NCBI GenBank assembly: GCA_903835075.1
Contig: CAILLM010000004.1
Coordinates: 124,001 to 188,000 of the forward strand
Length of the DNA: 64,000 nucleotides
Origin: Candidatus Staskawiczbacteria bacterium
GTDB taxonomy: Bacteria; Patescibacteria; Paceibacteria; Paceibacterales; Staskawiczbacteraceae
Direction of reading: 5' to 3'
Position 1 is the first letter of the stretch; each line of letters begins with the position of its first letter. Of the stretch, positions 41,676-50,096 are shown piece by piece. The position numbers and the translations under genes are program-made. The notes below the pieces were generated by a model that did not search any database, was not told where the DNA came from, and saw only the letters and a list, made by a program, of their open reading frames with translations.

Positions 41676-42662
41676 ATGGAAAAAATATATCCAACTAAAT
41701 TAAAGAAAGGGGACGAGGTAAGAGTCATTGCTCCATCTCAATCAATGGCTTTAATTTCAAAAGAAACCAGAGATATTGCAAACGAGAGATTTGCCGAGTT
41801 GGGATTGGTTTTAAGTTTTGGTAAACATATTGAAATTAACGACGAGTTTAATTCTTCTGACATCGAGTCAAGAGTTGAAGATTTGCATGATGCATTTTCT
41901 GATAAAAACGTTAAGGCAATTTTGACTGTTATAGGGGGATTCAACAGTAACCAACTTTTAAGAGATTTAGATTGGGATTTAATTAAGAACAATCCTAAAA
42001 TATTTTGCGGTTATTCTGATATCACAGCTTTAAGTAATTCTATATTTTCTAAGACCGGGTTGGTCACTTACTACGGGCCTCATTATTCGACTTTTGGTCA
42101 AGAGTTATATTTTGATTACACTTTAGATTATTTCAAAAATTGTTTATTATCAGACGATTCGTTTACTATTAATCCTAGCGACAATTGGAGCGATGACGTT
42201 TGGTATAAAAACCAAAAGAAAAGAAATCTTATTAAAAATAGTGGCCATTTAGTTATTAACGAAGGTAGCGCCTCTGGCACAATACTTGGAGGCAATCTTT
42301 GCACATTTAACCTATTGCAGGGTACAGAATATTCCCCAAACTTAAAAGATTCTTTTCTTTTTATTGAGGACGACGATATGTCTCTGCCGATTACTTTTGA
42401 CAGAGATTTGCAATCACTTATTCACCAACCTGGTTTTGAAAATGTTAAGGGTATTGTTTTCGGTAGATTCCAAAAGAAGAGCGAGATGTCGGATGATATA
42501 TTAATTAAAATTATCAAAACCAAAAAAGAATTAAATAATTTGCCTATAATTGCAAATGTAGATTTTGGACATACATCTCCAATAATCACTTTTCCGATAG
42601 GCGGTGAAGCTAGTTTGGAAATTGCCAATGGAACGGTGAAGCTGGAAATAGCAAAACACTAA
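41676..42662 (+). CDS. S66-family serine peptidase (LdcA/MccF-like)
   Basis: Serine carboxypeptidase of family S66, which trims murein L,D-peptides (LdcA) or cleaves peptide-nucleotide antibiotics (MccF). IYPTKLKKGDEVRVIAPS opens it. FCGYSDITALSN near residue 110 holds the nucleophile Ser. LGGNLCTFNLLQGT and FIEDDDMS give a Glu, and the closing NVDFGHTSPIITFPIGG gives the His of the triad. At about 329 residues it is complete. ATG 41676 is preferred to TTG 41664. LdcA and MccF cannot be separated by eye. Confidence 0.8.
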   Translation: MEKIYPTKLKKGDEVRVIAPSQSMALISKETRDIANERFAELGLVLSFGKHIEINDEFNSSDIESRVEDLHDAFSDKNVKAILTVIGGFNSNQLLRDLDWDLIKNNPKIFCGYSDITALSNSIFSKTGLVTYYGPHYSTFGQELYFDYTLDYFKNCLLSDDSFTINPSDNWSDDVWYKNQKKRNLIKNSGHLVINEGSASGTILGGNLCTFNLLQGTEYSPNLKDSFLFIEDDDMSLPITFDRDLQSLIHQPGFENVKGIVFGRFQKKSEMSDDILIKIIKTKKELNNLPIIANVDFGHTSPIITFPIGGEASLEIANGTVKLEIAKH

Positions 42663-42775
42663 ATGTTCGAAATTAAAGAGTTTAAATTTGCATCTAAATT
42701 TTTGATGAATACGTATTACTTTATGTTGGAGGGATGGGTCGGTTTCTTCAACATTTTATAAGTAATTAATTAAGC

Positions 42776-42812
42776 GTTCTTCGCGAAGTTTTTTAAAAAC
42801 TTCGCGAAGAAC
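42776..42812. repeat. 18-bp perfect inverted repeat before the secreted gene
   Basis: GTTCTTCGCGAAGTTTTT and its exact reverse complement are separated by a single base, 8 bp before ATG 42821. The GC core TTCGCGAA is itself a palindrome. It has no clear downstream T-run, so it is more likely an operator, a 5' mRNA hairpin or an insertion footprint than a terminator. Confidence 0.55.
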
Positions 42813-42820
42813 AATAACAC

Positions 42821-43558
42821 ATGAATAAACAAAAATATAGTTTTTTATTAGTAACAGGCTTAATAGCTTTAAGTTTTTTGGTTACAACTTCAGCATTTGC
42901 ACAAACAAATAGCAATGGAGTAGGCCGTGGAATGATGAATAGGGGTGGGCAAGGTCCAGTAATTTCCGGAACGGTTTTAACTGTAAGTGGCAATACCATA
43001 ACAGTTTCCGCTAAAAGAGGGTTGGGTGATAAAAATAATTCAACAGTTACAACTTATACGGTTGACGCTACAAATGCCAAAGTAACTAAAAATGGTACAG
43101 CTTCAACAGTTTCTGCAATCGTAGTTGGAGACAAATTATCAGTCCAAGGAACAATTACAGGGACAAATATTGTAGCAAAAAACATTCGTGATGGTGTGGT
43201 TCAGCCACCAATCCGAGGCAATGGTCAGCCAATAGTTGCTGGAAAAATCACAGCAATTAGTGGCAACAGTATAACCATTACAAATAGTAGCAATGTAGTT
43301 TATACAGTTGATGTGGCAACTGCTAAGTTGGTTGTAAGAGGGGTGACTAGCCCAACAATTTCAAGTCTTGCAGTTGGTGATAATGTAGTAGTGCAGGGAA
43401 CAGTTAACGGAAACAACATTACTGCTTCATCGGTGATTGATCAAAAAGTAAAACAAGCAGTAAGCGATGATAATTCAGGAAATCAAAAGTCAGAAACAGG
43501 AATGGGTGGAATGATGAGAGGAATTGGAAATTTCTTTAAGCACATGTTTGGTTTTTAG
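42821..43558 (+). CDS. Secreted protein with two DUF5666-like repeats
   Basis: Function unknown; exported. A signal peptide ends around SAFA (residue 27). Two repeats follow: ISGTVLTVSGNTITVSAK... VGDKLSVQGTITGTNIVAKNI (about 48-130) and VAGKITAISGNSITITNS... VGDNVVVQGTVNGNNITASSV (about 142-205). The repeats look like small beta-barrels of the DUF5666 type often found in secreted Patescibacterial proteins. The N-terminus is Gly/Met/Arg-rich and the C-terminus ends with GGMMRGIGNFFKHMFGF, an amphipathic end. It is followed by a strong terminator. Confidence 0.7.
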   Translation: MNKQKYSFLLVTGLIALSFLVTTSAFAQTNSNGVGRGMMNRGGQGPVISGTVLTVSGNTITVSAKRGLGDKNNSTVTTYTVDATNAKVTKNGTASTVSAIVVGDKLSVQGTITGTNIVAKNIRDGVVQPPIRGNGQPIVAGKITAISGNSITITNSSNVVYTVDVATAKLVVRGVTSPTISSLAVGDNVVVQGTVNGNNITASSVIDQKVKQAVSDDNSGNQKSETGMGGMMRGIGNFFKHMFGF

Positions 43559-43571
43559 AAATTAATAAAAG

Positions 43572-43594
43572 AACCGCCAAGAGGCGGTTTTTTA
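43572..43594 (+). terminator. Terminator after the DUF5666-like gene
   Basis: AACCGCC and GGCGGTT with loop AAGA, followed by a run of T. Confidence 0.85.
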
Positions 43595-43728
43595 TTTTAA
43601 AAAGTTATACACATGTTAATTGATATTTTAATATATGATATAATAAAATAAGTAATTACAATATTGAGTTTATTCAGAAAGGAATATTAGTTAAAGGTCG
43701 CAATATTAATCAAAAAAATATCAAAAAC

Positions 43729-43794
43729 ATGGCAGCAAAAAAGAAAGCAAAGAAAGTAGTAAAGAAAGTAGTAAAGAAAGGAAAAAAGAAATAA
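43729..43794 (+). CDS. 21-residue Lys-rich peptide
   Basis: Frame MAAKKKAKKVVKKVVKKGKKK, almost only Lys, Val and Ala, like the C-terminal tail of histone H1 or bacterial KAKK-type DNA-binding proteins. It stands alone between two terminators (43572 and 43805) with an AT-rich upstream region containing TATAAT near 43639, so it looks like its own transcript. It should bind DNA or RNA by charge. Its regularity means a compositional artefact cannot be excluded, but the tight flanking signals support a real gene. Confidence 0.55.
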   Translation: MAAKKKAKKVVKKVVKKGKKK

Positions 43795-43804
43795 ATTTTC
43801 TTAT

Positions 43805-43831
43805 AAAAAACCGCCCATTTGGGCGGTTTTT
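43805..43831 (+). terminator. Terminator after the Lys-rich peptide
   Basis: AAAAAACCGCCC and GGGCGGTTTTT with loop ATTT; strong stem with T5. Confidence 0.85.
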
Positions 43832-43857
43832 GTTTGCACTGGGCTTGTAAAAGTATT

Positions 43858-43886
43858 TTGACAAAATTATATTTTTTAGGTAAGGT
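43858..43886 (+). promoter_or_regulatory. Possible guaB promoter
   Basis: TTGACA (43858-43863) followed 17 bp later by TAAGGT (43881-43886); the -10 is weak. Confidence 0.4.
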
Positions 43887-43924
43887 AATTTATCGTGTGC
43901 ACCTTTAAAATTAAATATGAAAAA

Positions 43925-45487
43925 ATGAGTGCACATACAATCACAACCACAGCAACCATGAAAAACATACCACGCGCTTGCGACGCTTTTTTTGCTGTAA
44001 TGGATGCCCAATTTCTGGGTTTGAGTTACGATGATGTTTTATTGATTCCGAGATATTCGGACGTTTTGCCATCAGAGATTGATTTGCGCGCCAGAATTTC
44101 TCGAAATATTATGATGAACATTCCGGTGGTGAGTTCACCGATGGACAACGTCACTGAAGAGGATATGGCGATTGTTCTGGCTGAGGAAGGCGGGATGGGA
44201 ATCATCCATAAGAATCTTTCTCCTGAAGCCCAAGCTAAGGCGGTTAGGAAGGTAAAGCACCGCATCGCTGCTTTTGTGTCTTCGCCAATTTGTGTGAGAA
44301 TTAATCAGACAGTGGCAGAAGTTATGGAAGTTGCAGCGAGGAAAAAATATCCGTTCAGGAGTTATCCCGTAAAAGATGAAGATGGCAAGGTTGTTGGAAT
44401 TCTTTCAAATAGGGAGGTCGAGTATTGCTCTGACCATTCTAGAAAGGTCTCCGAAATAATGGTGACAAATATCATCTCTGCACAAGAGTTGGACGACGTG
44501 CAAATGGCTTATAATGTCATGAAGGACAAGCACATCGGTATTTTACCCAAATTCAATAATTGTGGAGATTTTCTGGGTATCTATACTTGGACCGATGCGA
44601 AAAGAATCGTTGAAAAGGGTTCAGCCAATTATAATTTGGCGCCTGACGGCACATTGCGTGTTGGAGCTGCTGTGGGGGTTTTGAACAAGAACAACGATGT
44701 GACTCAGCGAAGAGTACAACTTCTATCGGAAGCAGGCGTGGACCTTTTAGTTATTGATACTTCAAAGGGCGATTCCGCCAATGTTGTTGCGATGGTTAAA
44801 TTCTGCAAAGAGAACTATCCTCACATTGATGTTGTGGCGGGCAATATTGCAACAGCTGATGCGTCGAGACTCCTTAGAGACGCCGGAGTGAGTGCCGTTA
44901 GAGTCGGAGTTGGTCCGGGCTCAATTTGCACTACGCGAGTTATTTCTGGCGTTGGCTACCCTCAACTTAGTGCAGTTTATGAGTGTGCCAGAGCCCTGAG
45001 AGGATCAGGTGTGGCAGTTTGGGCCGATGGCGGAATCAGATTTTCTGGTGACATCACTAAAGCCTTGGGAGCTGGAGCTGACGTTGTTATGCTCGGAAGT
45101 ATTTTGGCCGCAACAACTGAGTCTCCCGGAGATGTTATTGAACTCCCAGGAGGTAAAAAATGGAAACTTTATCGTGGAATGGGATCTCTTGGGGCAATGA
45201 AGGCTCATCAAGAATCTCGAGATCGTTACAAACAAACAGGAACTGCTGGAGACAAACTGGTCCCCGAAGGAGTGGAAGGGAACGTTTTGTATAAAGGCGA
45301 TGCTGCCGGCGTGCTTTACCAAATGTTGGGAGGGCTGAGAAGCGGAATGGGCAACTGTGGCGCAGGAACTATTTCTGAATTACAAGAATTAGCAGAATTT
45401 GTCAGAATTACGCCGGCTGGTAAAACAGAATCGCATCCTGGATCAGGATTGGTGCAATTTGATGGAACAACAAATTATCAAGGATAA
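43925..45487 (+). CDS. guaB: IMP dehydrogenase
   Basis: Oxidises IMP to XMP with NAD, the first step to GMP. The barrel opens with LSYDDVLLIPRYSDV, a CBS pair occupies about 105-215 (TVAEVMEVAARKKYPFRSYPV and LGIYTWTDAKR), and the catalytic Cys is in GPGSICTTRVISGVG. GGIRFSGDITKALGAGADVVMLG and YRGMGSLGAM complete the active site. About 520 residues from ATG 43925; GTG 43895 is an alternative. Codon and base composition are by eye more GC-rich than in the surrounding genes, as in purA and the aspartokinase. Purine conversion genes are often missing in this radiation, so import is possible. Confidence 0.92.
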   Translation: MSAHTITTTATMKNIPRACDAFFAVMDAQFLGLSYDDVLLIPRYSDVLPSEIDLRARISRNIMMNIPVVSSPMDNVTEEDMAIVLAEEGGMGIIHKNLSPEAQAKAVRKVKHRIAAFVSSPICVRINQTVAEVMEVAARKKYPFRSYPVKDEDGKVVGILSNREVEYCSDHSRKVSEIMVTNIISAQELDDVQMAYNVMKDKHIGILPKFNNCGDFLGIYTWTDAKRIVEKGSANYNLAPDGTLRVGAAVGVLNKNNDVTQRRVQLLSEAGVDLLVIDTSKGDSANVVAMVKFCKENYPHIDVVAGNIATADASRLLRDAGVSAVRVGVGPGSICTTRVISGVGYPQLSAVYECARALRGSGVAVWADGGIRFSGDITKALGAGADVVMLGSILAATTESPGDVIELPGGKKWKLYRGMGSLGAMKAHQESRDRYKQTGTAGDKLVPEGVEGNVLYKGDAAGVLYQMLGGLRSGMGNCGAGTISELQELAEFVRITPAGKTESHPGSGLVQFDGTTNYQG

Positions 45488-45529
45488 TTACATAGACTGA
45501 AAAACAAAACGAAAAAAGAAAACACCGTT

Positions 45530-47050
45530 ATGAAAACGAATATAAGCATGCATTCGCAATTGATGGACTTGCTTCGCGCCTATTGGAACATCGCCATAAA
45601 TTGTCTCCAATGGGGAGATACTGGCAAAGGAAAATTTGTTGATTTAATAACTTATTGGGCAGACGTTATTGTGCGGGGCAGGGGTGGAGCAAATGCCGGT
45701 CACTCGGTTTTGTTGGGTGATGAGGAATATGTATTCCACCTAATCCCGTCCAGTATTTTACATGACATTGATGGCAAAGTTAGCATTATTGGAAACGGAG
45801 TTGCCGTTGACCCAAGAATTCTTTGCGACGAACTGGCACTTTTGAAAGCCAAGAATCAGTCATATAATAATTTCATGTTGGCACTTAATGCCAAACTCAC
45901 TTTGCCCACACAAATTGTTCGCGATCGAATTGTGGACAAAGCGGGTGGCAAGGTGGTAATTGGCACAACTGGCAGAGGGATTGGCCCAACATACAGCGAC
46001 CACGCTTTACGCATTGGCTTGGAAATTAACGACTTGTTAAACCCGGACATACTGGCCAAAAACGTTCGCAATAATGTTACGTATAGTCTGAAGGTTTTGC
46101 AGGGTTATGATCCCGAAATTATCAAGGATGTTATGCATCACGAGCACTTGAGCCGTGGGCTTTACTACCATCCAAAAAAAATATTCGATGTTGATTCCAT
46201 TATTACTCGGTATTTGCAGTTTGGCGAAGAGTTGGCTGAATTTATCCAAGACACCGATAGCTTTGTTCAAGCGGCTGTTGGAAGAAGGAAAATCCTGCTT
46301 GAGGGCTCGCAAGGCGCATTGCTTGACGTTGATAACGGAACTCGTCCCTATGTTACAGGAACAAGTACAATCGTTGACGGCTTGGCAATTGGTGCGGGGT
46401 TCAATCTCCATAAGCATCACGTTGACTTGGCACTTGGCGTAGTGAAATTCCCCTACATGACGCGAGTTGGTAGCGGGCCATTTCCAACCGAGTTTGGTGA
46501 TAGAATGTCAGAAGAATGGTGCCGTGACGCCACCCAAGAAAAAGATTTGGAACAGTTTGCTACAGCTTCAACTAACGACATCAACGAATTTTCGCAAGGT
46601 GGAGCAATTAGACGGCTTGGTCGTGAATTCGGTGCAACTACTAGAAGGCCTCGTCGTACGGGATGGCTTGATTTACCGCTTTTACGCTATGCAATGCGTT
46701 GGGGCAGTGAAAATGTTATCCTAACAAAGCCCGATGTACTAGACACTTGTGAACAAATAAAGATTTGCACTAGCTATATATACGATGGGCCAGACTATCG
46801 TGTTGGGACTCGTGTTTTAACCAAGGGCACGTCTTTGCGTGAAGCGACCCCCATGGCTTGCGTTTTAGAGCACTGCAAGCCGGTGTACGAAATCCTTCCA
46901 GGATGGCAACGGTCAATTCGGGGCATAAGGCATTTTCAAGACTTGCCTCCTCAGCTAATTAGCGTTCTAAATTTTGTGGGCGCAGAAGCAGGCATTAAAC
47001 CGAAAATGATTTCTGTTGGCCCCGCCGCAGAGGAGACCATCATCGTTTAG
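45530..47050 (+). CDS. purA: Adenylosuccinate synthetase
   Basis: Joins IMP and aspartate using GTP, the first step to AMP. QWGDTGKGKFVDL is the active-site loop; the usual sequence is WGDEGKGK, so Glu is replaced by Thr while the catalytic Asp is kept. NAGHSV holds the catalytic His. GTTGRGIGPTY, EGSQGALLDVD, PYVTGTST and RRPRRTGWLDLP match the family. At 506 residues it is longer than the common 430, with a long N-terminal lead and extra loops. It lies 42 bp after guaB, so the pair splits IMP between GMP and AMP. A terminator follows. Confidence 0.9.
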   Translation: MKTNISMHSQLMDLLRAYWNIAINCLQWGDTGKGKFVDLITYWADVIVRGRGGANAGHSVLLGDEEYVFHLIPSSILHDIDGKVSIIGNGVAVDPRILCDELALLKAKNQSYNNFMLALNAKLTLPTQIVRDRIVDKAGGKVVIGTTGRGIGPTYSDHALRIGLEINDLLNPDILAKNVRNNVTYSLKVLQGYDPEIIKDVMHHEHLSRGLYYHPKKIFDVDSIITRYLQFGEELAEFIQDTDSFVQAAVGRRKILLEGSQGALLDVDNGTRPYVTGTSTIVDGLAIGAGFNLHKHHVDLALGVVKFPYMTRVGSGPFPTEFGDRMSEEWCRDATQEKDLEQFATASTNDINEFSQGGAIRRLGREFGATTRRPRRTGWLDLPLLRYAMRWGSENVILTKPDVLDTCEQIKICTSYIYDGPDYRVGTRVLTKGTSLREATPMACVLEHCKPVYEILPGWQRSIRGIRHFQDLPPQLISVLNFVGAEAGIKPKMISVGPAAEETIIV

Positions 47051-47070
47051 ACGATTTTTTCATTAAATAG

Positions 47071-47104
47071 GCGCGATTTCCTTTGGAAATCGCGCATTTT
47101 TTTT
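47071..47104 (+). terminator. Terminator after purA
   Basis: GCGCGATTTCC and GGAAATCGCGC, 11 bp, loop TTT, followed by a T-run. Confidence 0.88.
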
Positions 47105-47159
47105 GCATAGAGTTTATTTTTCTAGTAGAATTAAAATATACAAACAAATAATTAAATTT

Positions 47160-48074
47160 ATGTTTTATTGGTTAGTAACAGCAATATTTGCTTATTTATT
47201 TTTTGGGTTTGCCTCATTGGCTGATAAGCTTGTTTTAAATGGAACGCCCGAGGGGATGTCACGCCCAAAAGCATATACTTTTTATGTTGGGATTTTTGGT
47301 TTGTTTGCAATTGCATTAATACCATTTATAAAATTTGTTTTTCCTAGCTCAATGGGGTGGACTTGGATTTTGTTAGATGCTTTGGTTCGCGTGTTTGGTT
47401 TGTATGCAATGTATTTAGCTATTTCAAAATTTGATGTTTCTAAAGTTATTGCAACAATTGGTGCAACCCAGCCAATTTTTATTTTTATTTTAACGTGGAT
47501 TTTTTGGGGAGCTCAAACTATGCAAGCAACAGAGATTTTAGCTTTTGCCTTTTTATTTTTAGGAAGTGTTATTATTTCTTTTGAAAAGAACATAAAATTT
47601 ACAGCTGATTATTTGAAAATTACTATTTTTTCTTCCCTAATGTTTTCGTTTGATTATATTTTTGCTAAAGAGACCTATTCAAGCATGCCTTTTTTGTCGG
47701 GTGTTATTCTTATTCAGTTGGCAATAGCCCTGTTTGTTTTATTTTTCTTGTTTAGCAGGAAATCTAGACAAGAAATTTTTTCTAAACAAATAGTTTTAGA
47801 GAAAAGAAAGCAATGGATTTTTATGTTTGCACAAACAATTGGCGGCGCAGGTAATCTTTTGCAAGCTTTTGCTATATCCTTAGCGCCAGTAGTATTTTTA
47901 GCAACAATAAATTCATTAAGAGGGGTTCAGTACGCGTTTATTTTTATAGTGACTTTATTTACCTCTTATTTTTATCCAAAATTTTTGAAAGAAGATATAT
48001 CTAAAAAAATAATTTTCCAAAAAGTTTTCTCTATTATATTAATTATTGCTGGCCTGGCGCTGCTAGCAGTTTAA
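47160..48074 (+). CDS. EamA/DMT-family transporter
   Basis: About ten membrane helices in two five-helix halves, as in the drug/metabolite transporter family. Each half has the small-residue helix pattern (ATIGATQPIFIFILTWIFWG in the first, LATINSLRGVQYAFIFIVTLF in the second). ATG 47160 is chosen because the frame upstream is polar and AT-rich and lacks helices. The substrate is unknown. A strong terminator ends the gene. Confidence 0.75.
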   Translation: MFYWLVTAIFAYLFFGFASLADKLVLNGTPEGMSRPKAYTFYVGIFGLFAIALIPFIKFVFPSSMGWTWILLDALVRVFGLYAMYLAISKFDVSKVIATIGATQPIFIFILTWIFWGAQTMQATEILAFAFLFLGSVIISFEKNIKFTADYLKITIFSSLMFSFDYIFAKETYSSMPFLSGVILIQLAIALFVLFFLFSRKSRQEIFSKQIVLEKRKQWIFMFAQTIGGAGNLLQAFAISLAPVVFLATINSLRGVQYAFIFIVTLFTSYFYPKFLKEDISKKIIFQKVFSIILIIAGLALLAV

Positions 48075-48082
48075 TTTTGTTT

Positions 48083-48116
48083 AAAAAAATCCCCCCGTTT
48101 TGCGGAGGGATTTTTA
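48083..48116 (+). terminator. Terminator after the EamA gene
   Basis: ATCCCCCCG and CGGAGGGAT with loop TTTTG, flanked by A and T runs, so it may also serve the minus-strand SWIB gene. Confidence 0.8.
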
Positions 48117-48129
48117 TTTGAATGCGATA

Positions 48130-48384
48130 TTATGACAAGTGTTTTGAAACTAACTTTGTCATTTCAAACATATTTACTTCTGCTTTGCCAAAAACTGGTT
48201 TTAGTTTGTCGTCAGCAAAAATGTTTCTTTTGTTTTTTGGGTTTTGAAGATCATTCTTCTTAATGTAGGCCCAAAGTTTTTTTACAACTTCACTCCTTGG
48301 CATAGGACCTTTTCCTACGACTGCTTCTAATTCAGCAGTAAGTTTTAACGGCTTCATGAAAGCCGAATTTGCTTTTCCTGGCAT
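48130..48384 (-). CDS. SWIB/MDM2-domain protein
   Basis: 84-residue protein that is nothing but a SWIB domain: LKLTAELEAVVGKGPMPRSEVVKKLWAYIKKNDLQNPKNKRNIFADDKLKPVFG is the canonical core. In bacteria such proteins occur in Chlamydia and Patescibacteria and may shape chromatin or recruit factors to DNA. It ends facing the terminator of the EamA gene. The AT-rich upstream region 48385-48560 holds its promoter. Confidence 0.88.
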   Translation of the reverse strand: MPGKANSAFMKPLKLTAELEAVVGKGPMPRSEVVKKLWAYIKKNDLQNPKNKRNIFADDKLKPVFGKAEVNMFEMTKLVSKHLS

Positions 48385-48576
48385 TTGATTTAAGAAACAT
48401 TAAACATGAAATATGAAACTAATGTGTCAGATTTCAAGTTGTATGTTTCAATTAATTATCCTGATAGTTCAAGATAAATGTTTAATTATTAAGTGCCTAT
48501 ACTATAATGATTGCACATCTTCCCTTGTAAAGCAAGCGTGTCAATGATTTTTTGCGCATACTGAGCTTGCAAAAGC
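48385..48576. other. AT-rich gap with the SWIB promoter
   Basis: No gene found. TTGAAA- and TTGAAC-like sequences occur on the minus strand around 48440-48470, but I cannot choose a single promoter. Confidence 0.3.
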
Positions 48577-48632
48577 AAAAAAACTGCCCCGGAGAGAAGA
48601 TTAGATGCAAGCATCTTTTCTTCTTCCGGGGC
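48577..48632 (-). terminator. Terminator after the small membrane protein gene
   Basis: On the minus strand CCCCGGAAGAAGA and TCTTCTCTCCGGGG form a long stem enclosing GATGC/GCATC, ending in T7. Confidence 0.75.
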
Positions 48633-48649
48633 CTGGCGGCGGTTTCGGC

Positions 48650-48793
48650 TTATTGGCCGAAGAGCATTGCCACCCAAATTGGTCCTCCGCCAAAAACAGC
48701 AGAGATACCCACGACTAGTATGGCCATCACGAAGACGGCCTTCCAGTCGGTTTTTTTCCATTCGGGTTTGACGGCGGTGTGTGTGTTTTTCAT
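48650..48793 (-). CDS. 47-residue single-helix membrane protein
   Basis: ATG 48793 opens a polar segment (KNTHTAVKPEWKKTDWK) followed by one membrane helix rich in Val, Ile, Ala and Phe (about residues 20-45) and a terminal GQ. A terminator follows 18 bp after the stop. The compact gene-plus-terminator layout suggests it is real. Function is unknown; its Trp-Lys-Lys lead resembles small envelope peptides. Confidence 0.55.
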   Translation of the reverse strand: MKNTHTAVKPEWKKTDWKAVFVMAILVVGISAVFGGGPIWVAMLFGQ

Positions 48794-48947
48794 GGTGGTT
48801 TGGTTGGTGGTTGGGGTGAGAACAGATGTCAATGTTCTACATATTAATTATAGCATAATAATAAACCGTTGTCAATAGCAGGGCATCTTGAGCTGATATT
48901 TTAGGTCTTGCACCCGCCTTTAAAAAGTAGTAAAATAAGGTAATAAT

Positions 48948-50093
48948 ATGAATAAGAATATTGTAATAAATGACCCTAATGAGGGCGTTTTAATTAAGGC
49001 GTTAGAAGAAAGAACTGACATTAAGGCTGAAAGAATAAAAAGGCTTTTGACTTTGCCTGATTTAACTAAAAAGGATAATTCTCCTGTGAAGATTTTGGTT
49101 GACCGCATTTTAGAACTGCCAAGGTTTGCTGATTTTGATTTAATTGAAATTCCCAAAATAGCAACCGTAGAAAAAGAATTTGATATTCTTAATTCTCCTA
49201 AAGACCACCCAACCAGAAGAGAAACCGACACATTTTTTATAGACAATACCAACCACTTACGTACACAAATGACAGTAATGTGGTCTTATTATTTGAAAAA
49301 TCCTGAAATTTTAGAAAAACTGGAAAAAGAAGGAGAAGTAAAAGCATTGTCTACGGGAATAGTTTTTAGAAAAGATGAAATTGATAGAAAACATTTTCCT
49401 GCTTTTCACCAAATTGACGGATTGTTAATTTGTAAAAAAGAAAAGAAAATTATAACGCTAGATGACTTGAAGGAGGTTGAGAAAGACATGACAGAAAGCA
49501 TTTTTGGAAAAGATATAGAGTACAGATTTTTGGTTGATTCATTCCCTTTTACAGACCCTTCGGTGCAAATTGAAATTATGTCTAATGGGGATTGGATGGA
49601 AGTTGTTGGTTCAGGTTTGGTGCATCCGCAAGTTTTAATAAATTTGGGCTTAGACCCAGAAGTTTATAATGGTTGGGCATTTGGTTTTGGAATTGAACGT
49701 TTGGCTATGGTAAAAATGGGGATTCCTGATATTAGAATTTTATGGTCTGGCGACGAAAGAATCACAAGTCAATTTAAAGACATAAATAGTAAATTTGCCC
49801 CAGTAAGTAAATTTCCATCAACTTCACGTGACATATCTTTTATAATTGATAAAAACATAAACTTAAATAATTATTACGAGATTGTGCGCGACTTCGCTGA
49901 AAACTTAATTGAAGAAGTAAAATTAGTTGATGAATTTGAAGATGACGCAAAATTTGGAGCAGATAAGAAGAGCTATACTTTTAGAATTGTTTACTGCTCG
50001 CCAGAAAAAACTTTAACCAATGAAGAAGTAAATAAAATTCAAGACGAAATTCGCGCAGAAACAGTTAAGGAATTAAATGCAGTATTAAGATAA
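48948..50093 (+). CDS. pheS: Single-chain phenylalanyl-tRNA synthetase with fused FDX-ACB
   Basis: Charges tRNA-Phe. The catalytic core has the class II motifs: FRKDEIDRKHFPAFHQIDG (motif 2 region) and GFGIERLAMVKMGIPDIR (motif 3). After it, residues 285-381 (KFPSTSRDISFIID... EVKLVDEFED... RIVYCSPEKTLTNEEV) form the FDX-ACB anticodon-binding domain that bacteria usually carry at the end of the beta subunit PheT. The N-terminal coiled-coil of bacterial PheS is absent. The layout is that of the monomeric mitochondrial enzyme. No pheT is nearby, though it could be elsewhere. Confidence 0.88.
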   Translation: MNKNIVINDPNEGVLIKALEERTDIKAERIKRLLTLPDLTKKDNSPVKILVDRILELPRFADFDLIEIPKIATVEKEFDILNSPKDHPTRRETDTFFIDNTNHLRTQMTVMWSYYLKNPEILEKLEKEGEVKALSTGIVFRKDEIDRKHFPAFHQIDGLLICKKEKKIITLDDLKEVEKDMTESIFGKDIEYRFLVDSFPFTDPSVQIEIMSNGDWMEVVGSGLVHPQVLINLGLDPEVYNGWAFGFGIERLAMVKMGIPDIRILWSGDERITSQFKDINSKFAPVSKFPSTSRDISFIIDKNINLNNYYEIVRDFAENLIEEVKLVDEFEDDAKFGADKKSYTFRIVYCSPEKTLTNEEVNKIQDEIRAETVKELNAVLR

Positions 50094-50096
50094 AAT

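Noticed and set aside
41676..42662. Microcin-type self-immunity system based on an MccF-like peptidase
   Set aside because: The S66 family includes the murein enzyme LdcA, and no microcin or synthetase gene is near.
46037..46420. 127-residue frame opposite purA
   Set aside because: It is antisense to well-conserved purA sequence and resembles no protein.
48552..48878. 108-residue plus-strand frame over the SWIB-pheS gap
   Set aside because: It runs through a terminator and the antisense of the small membrane protein.
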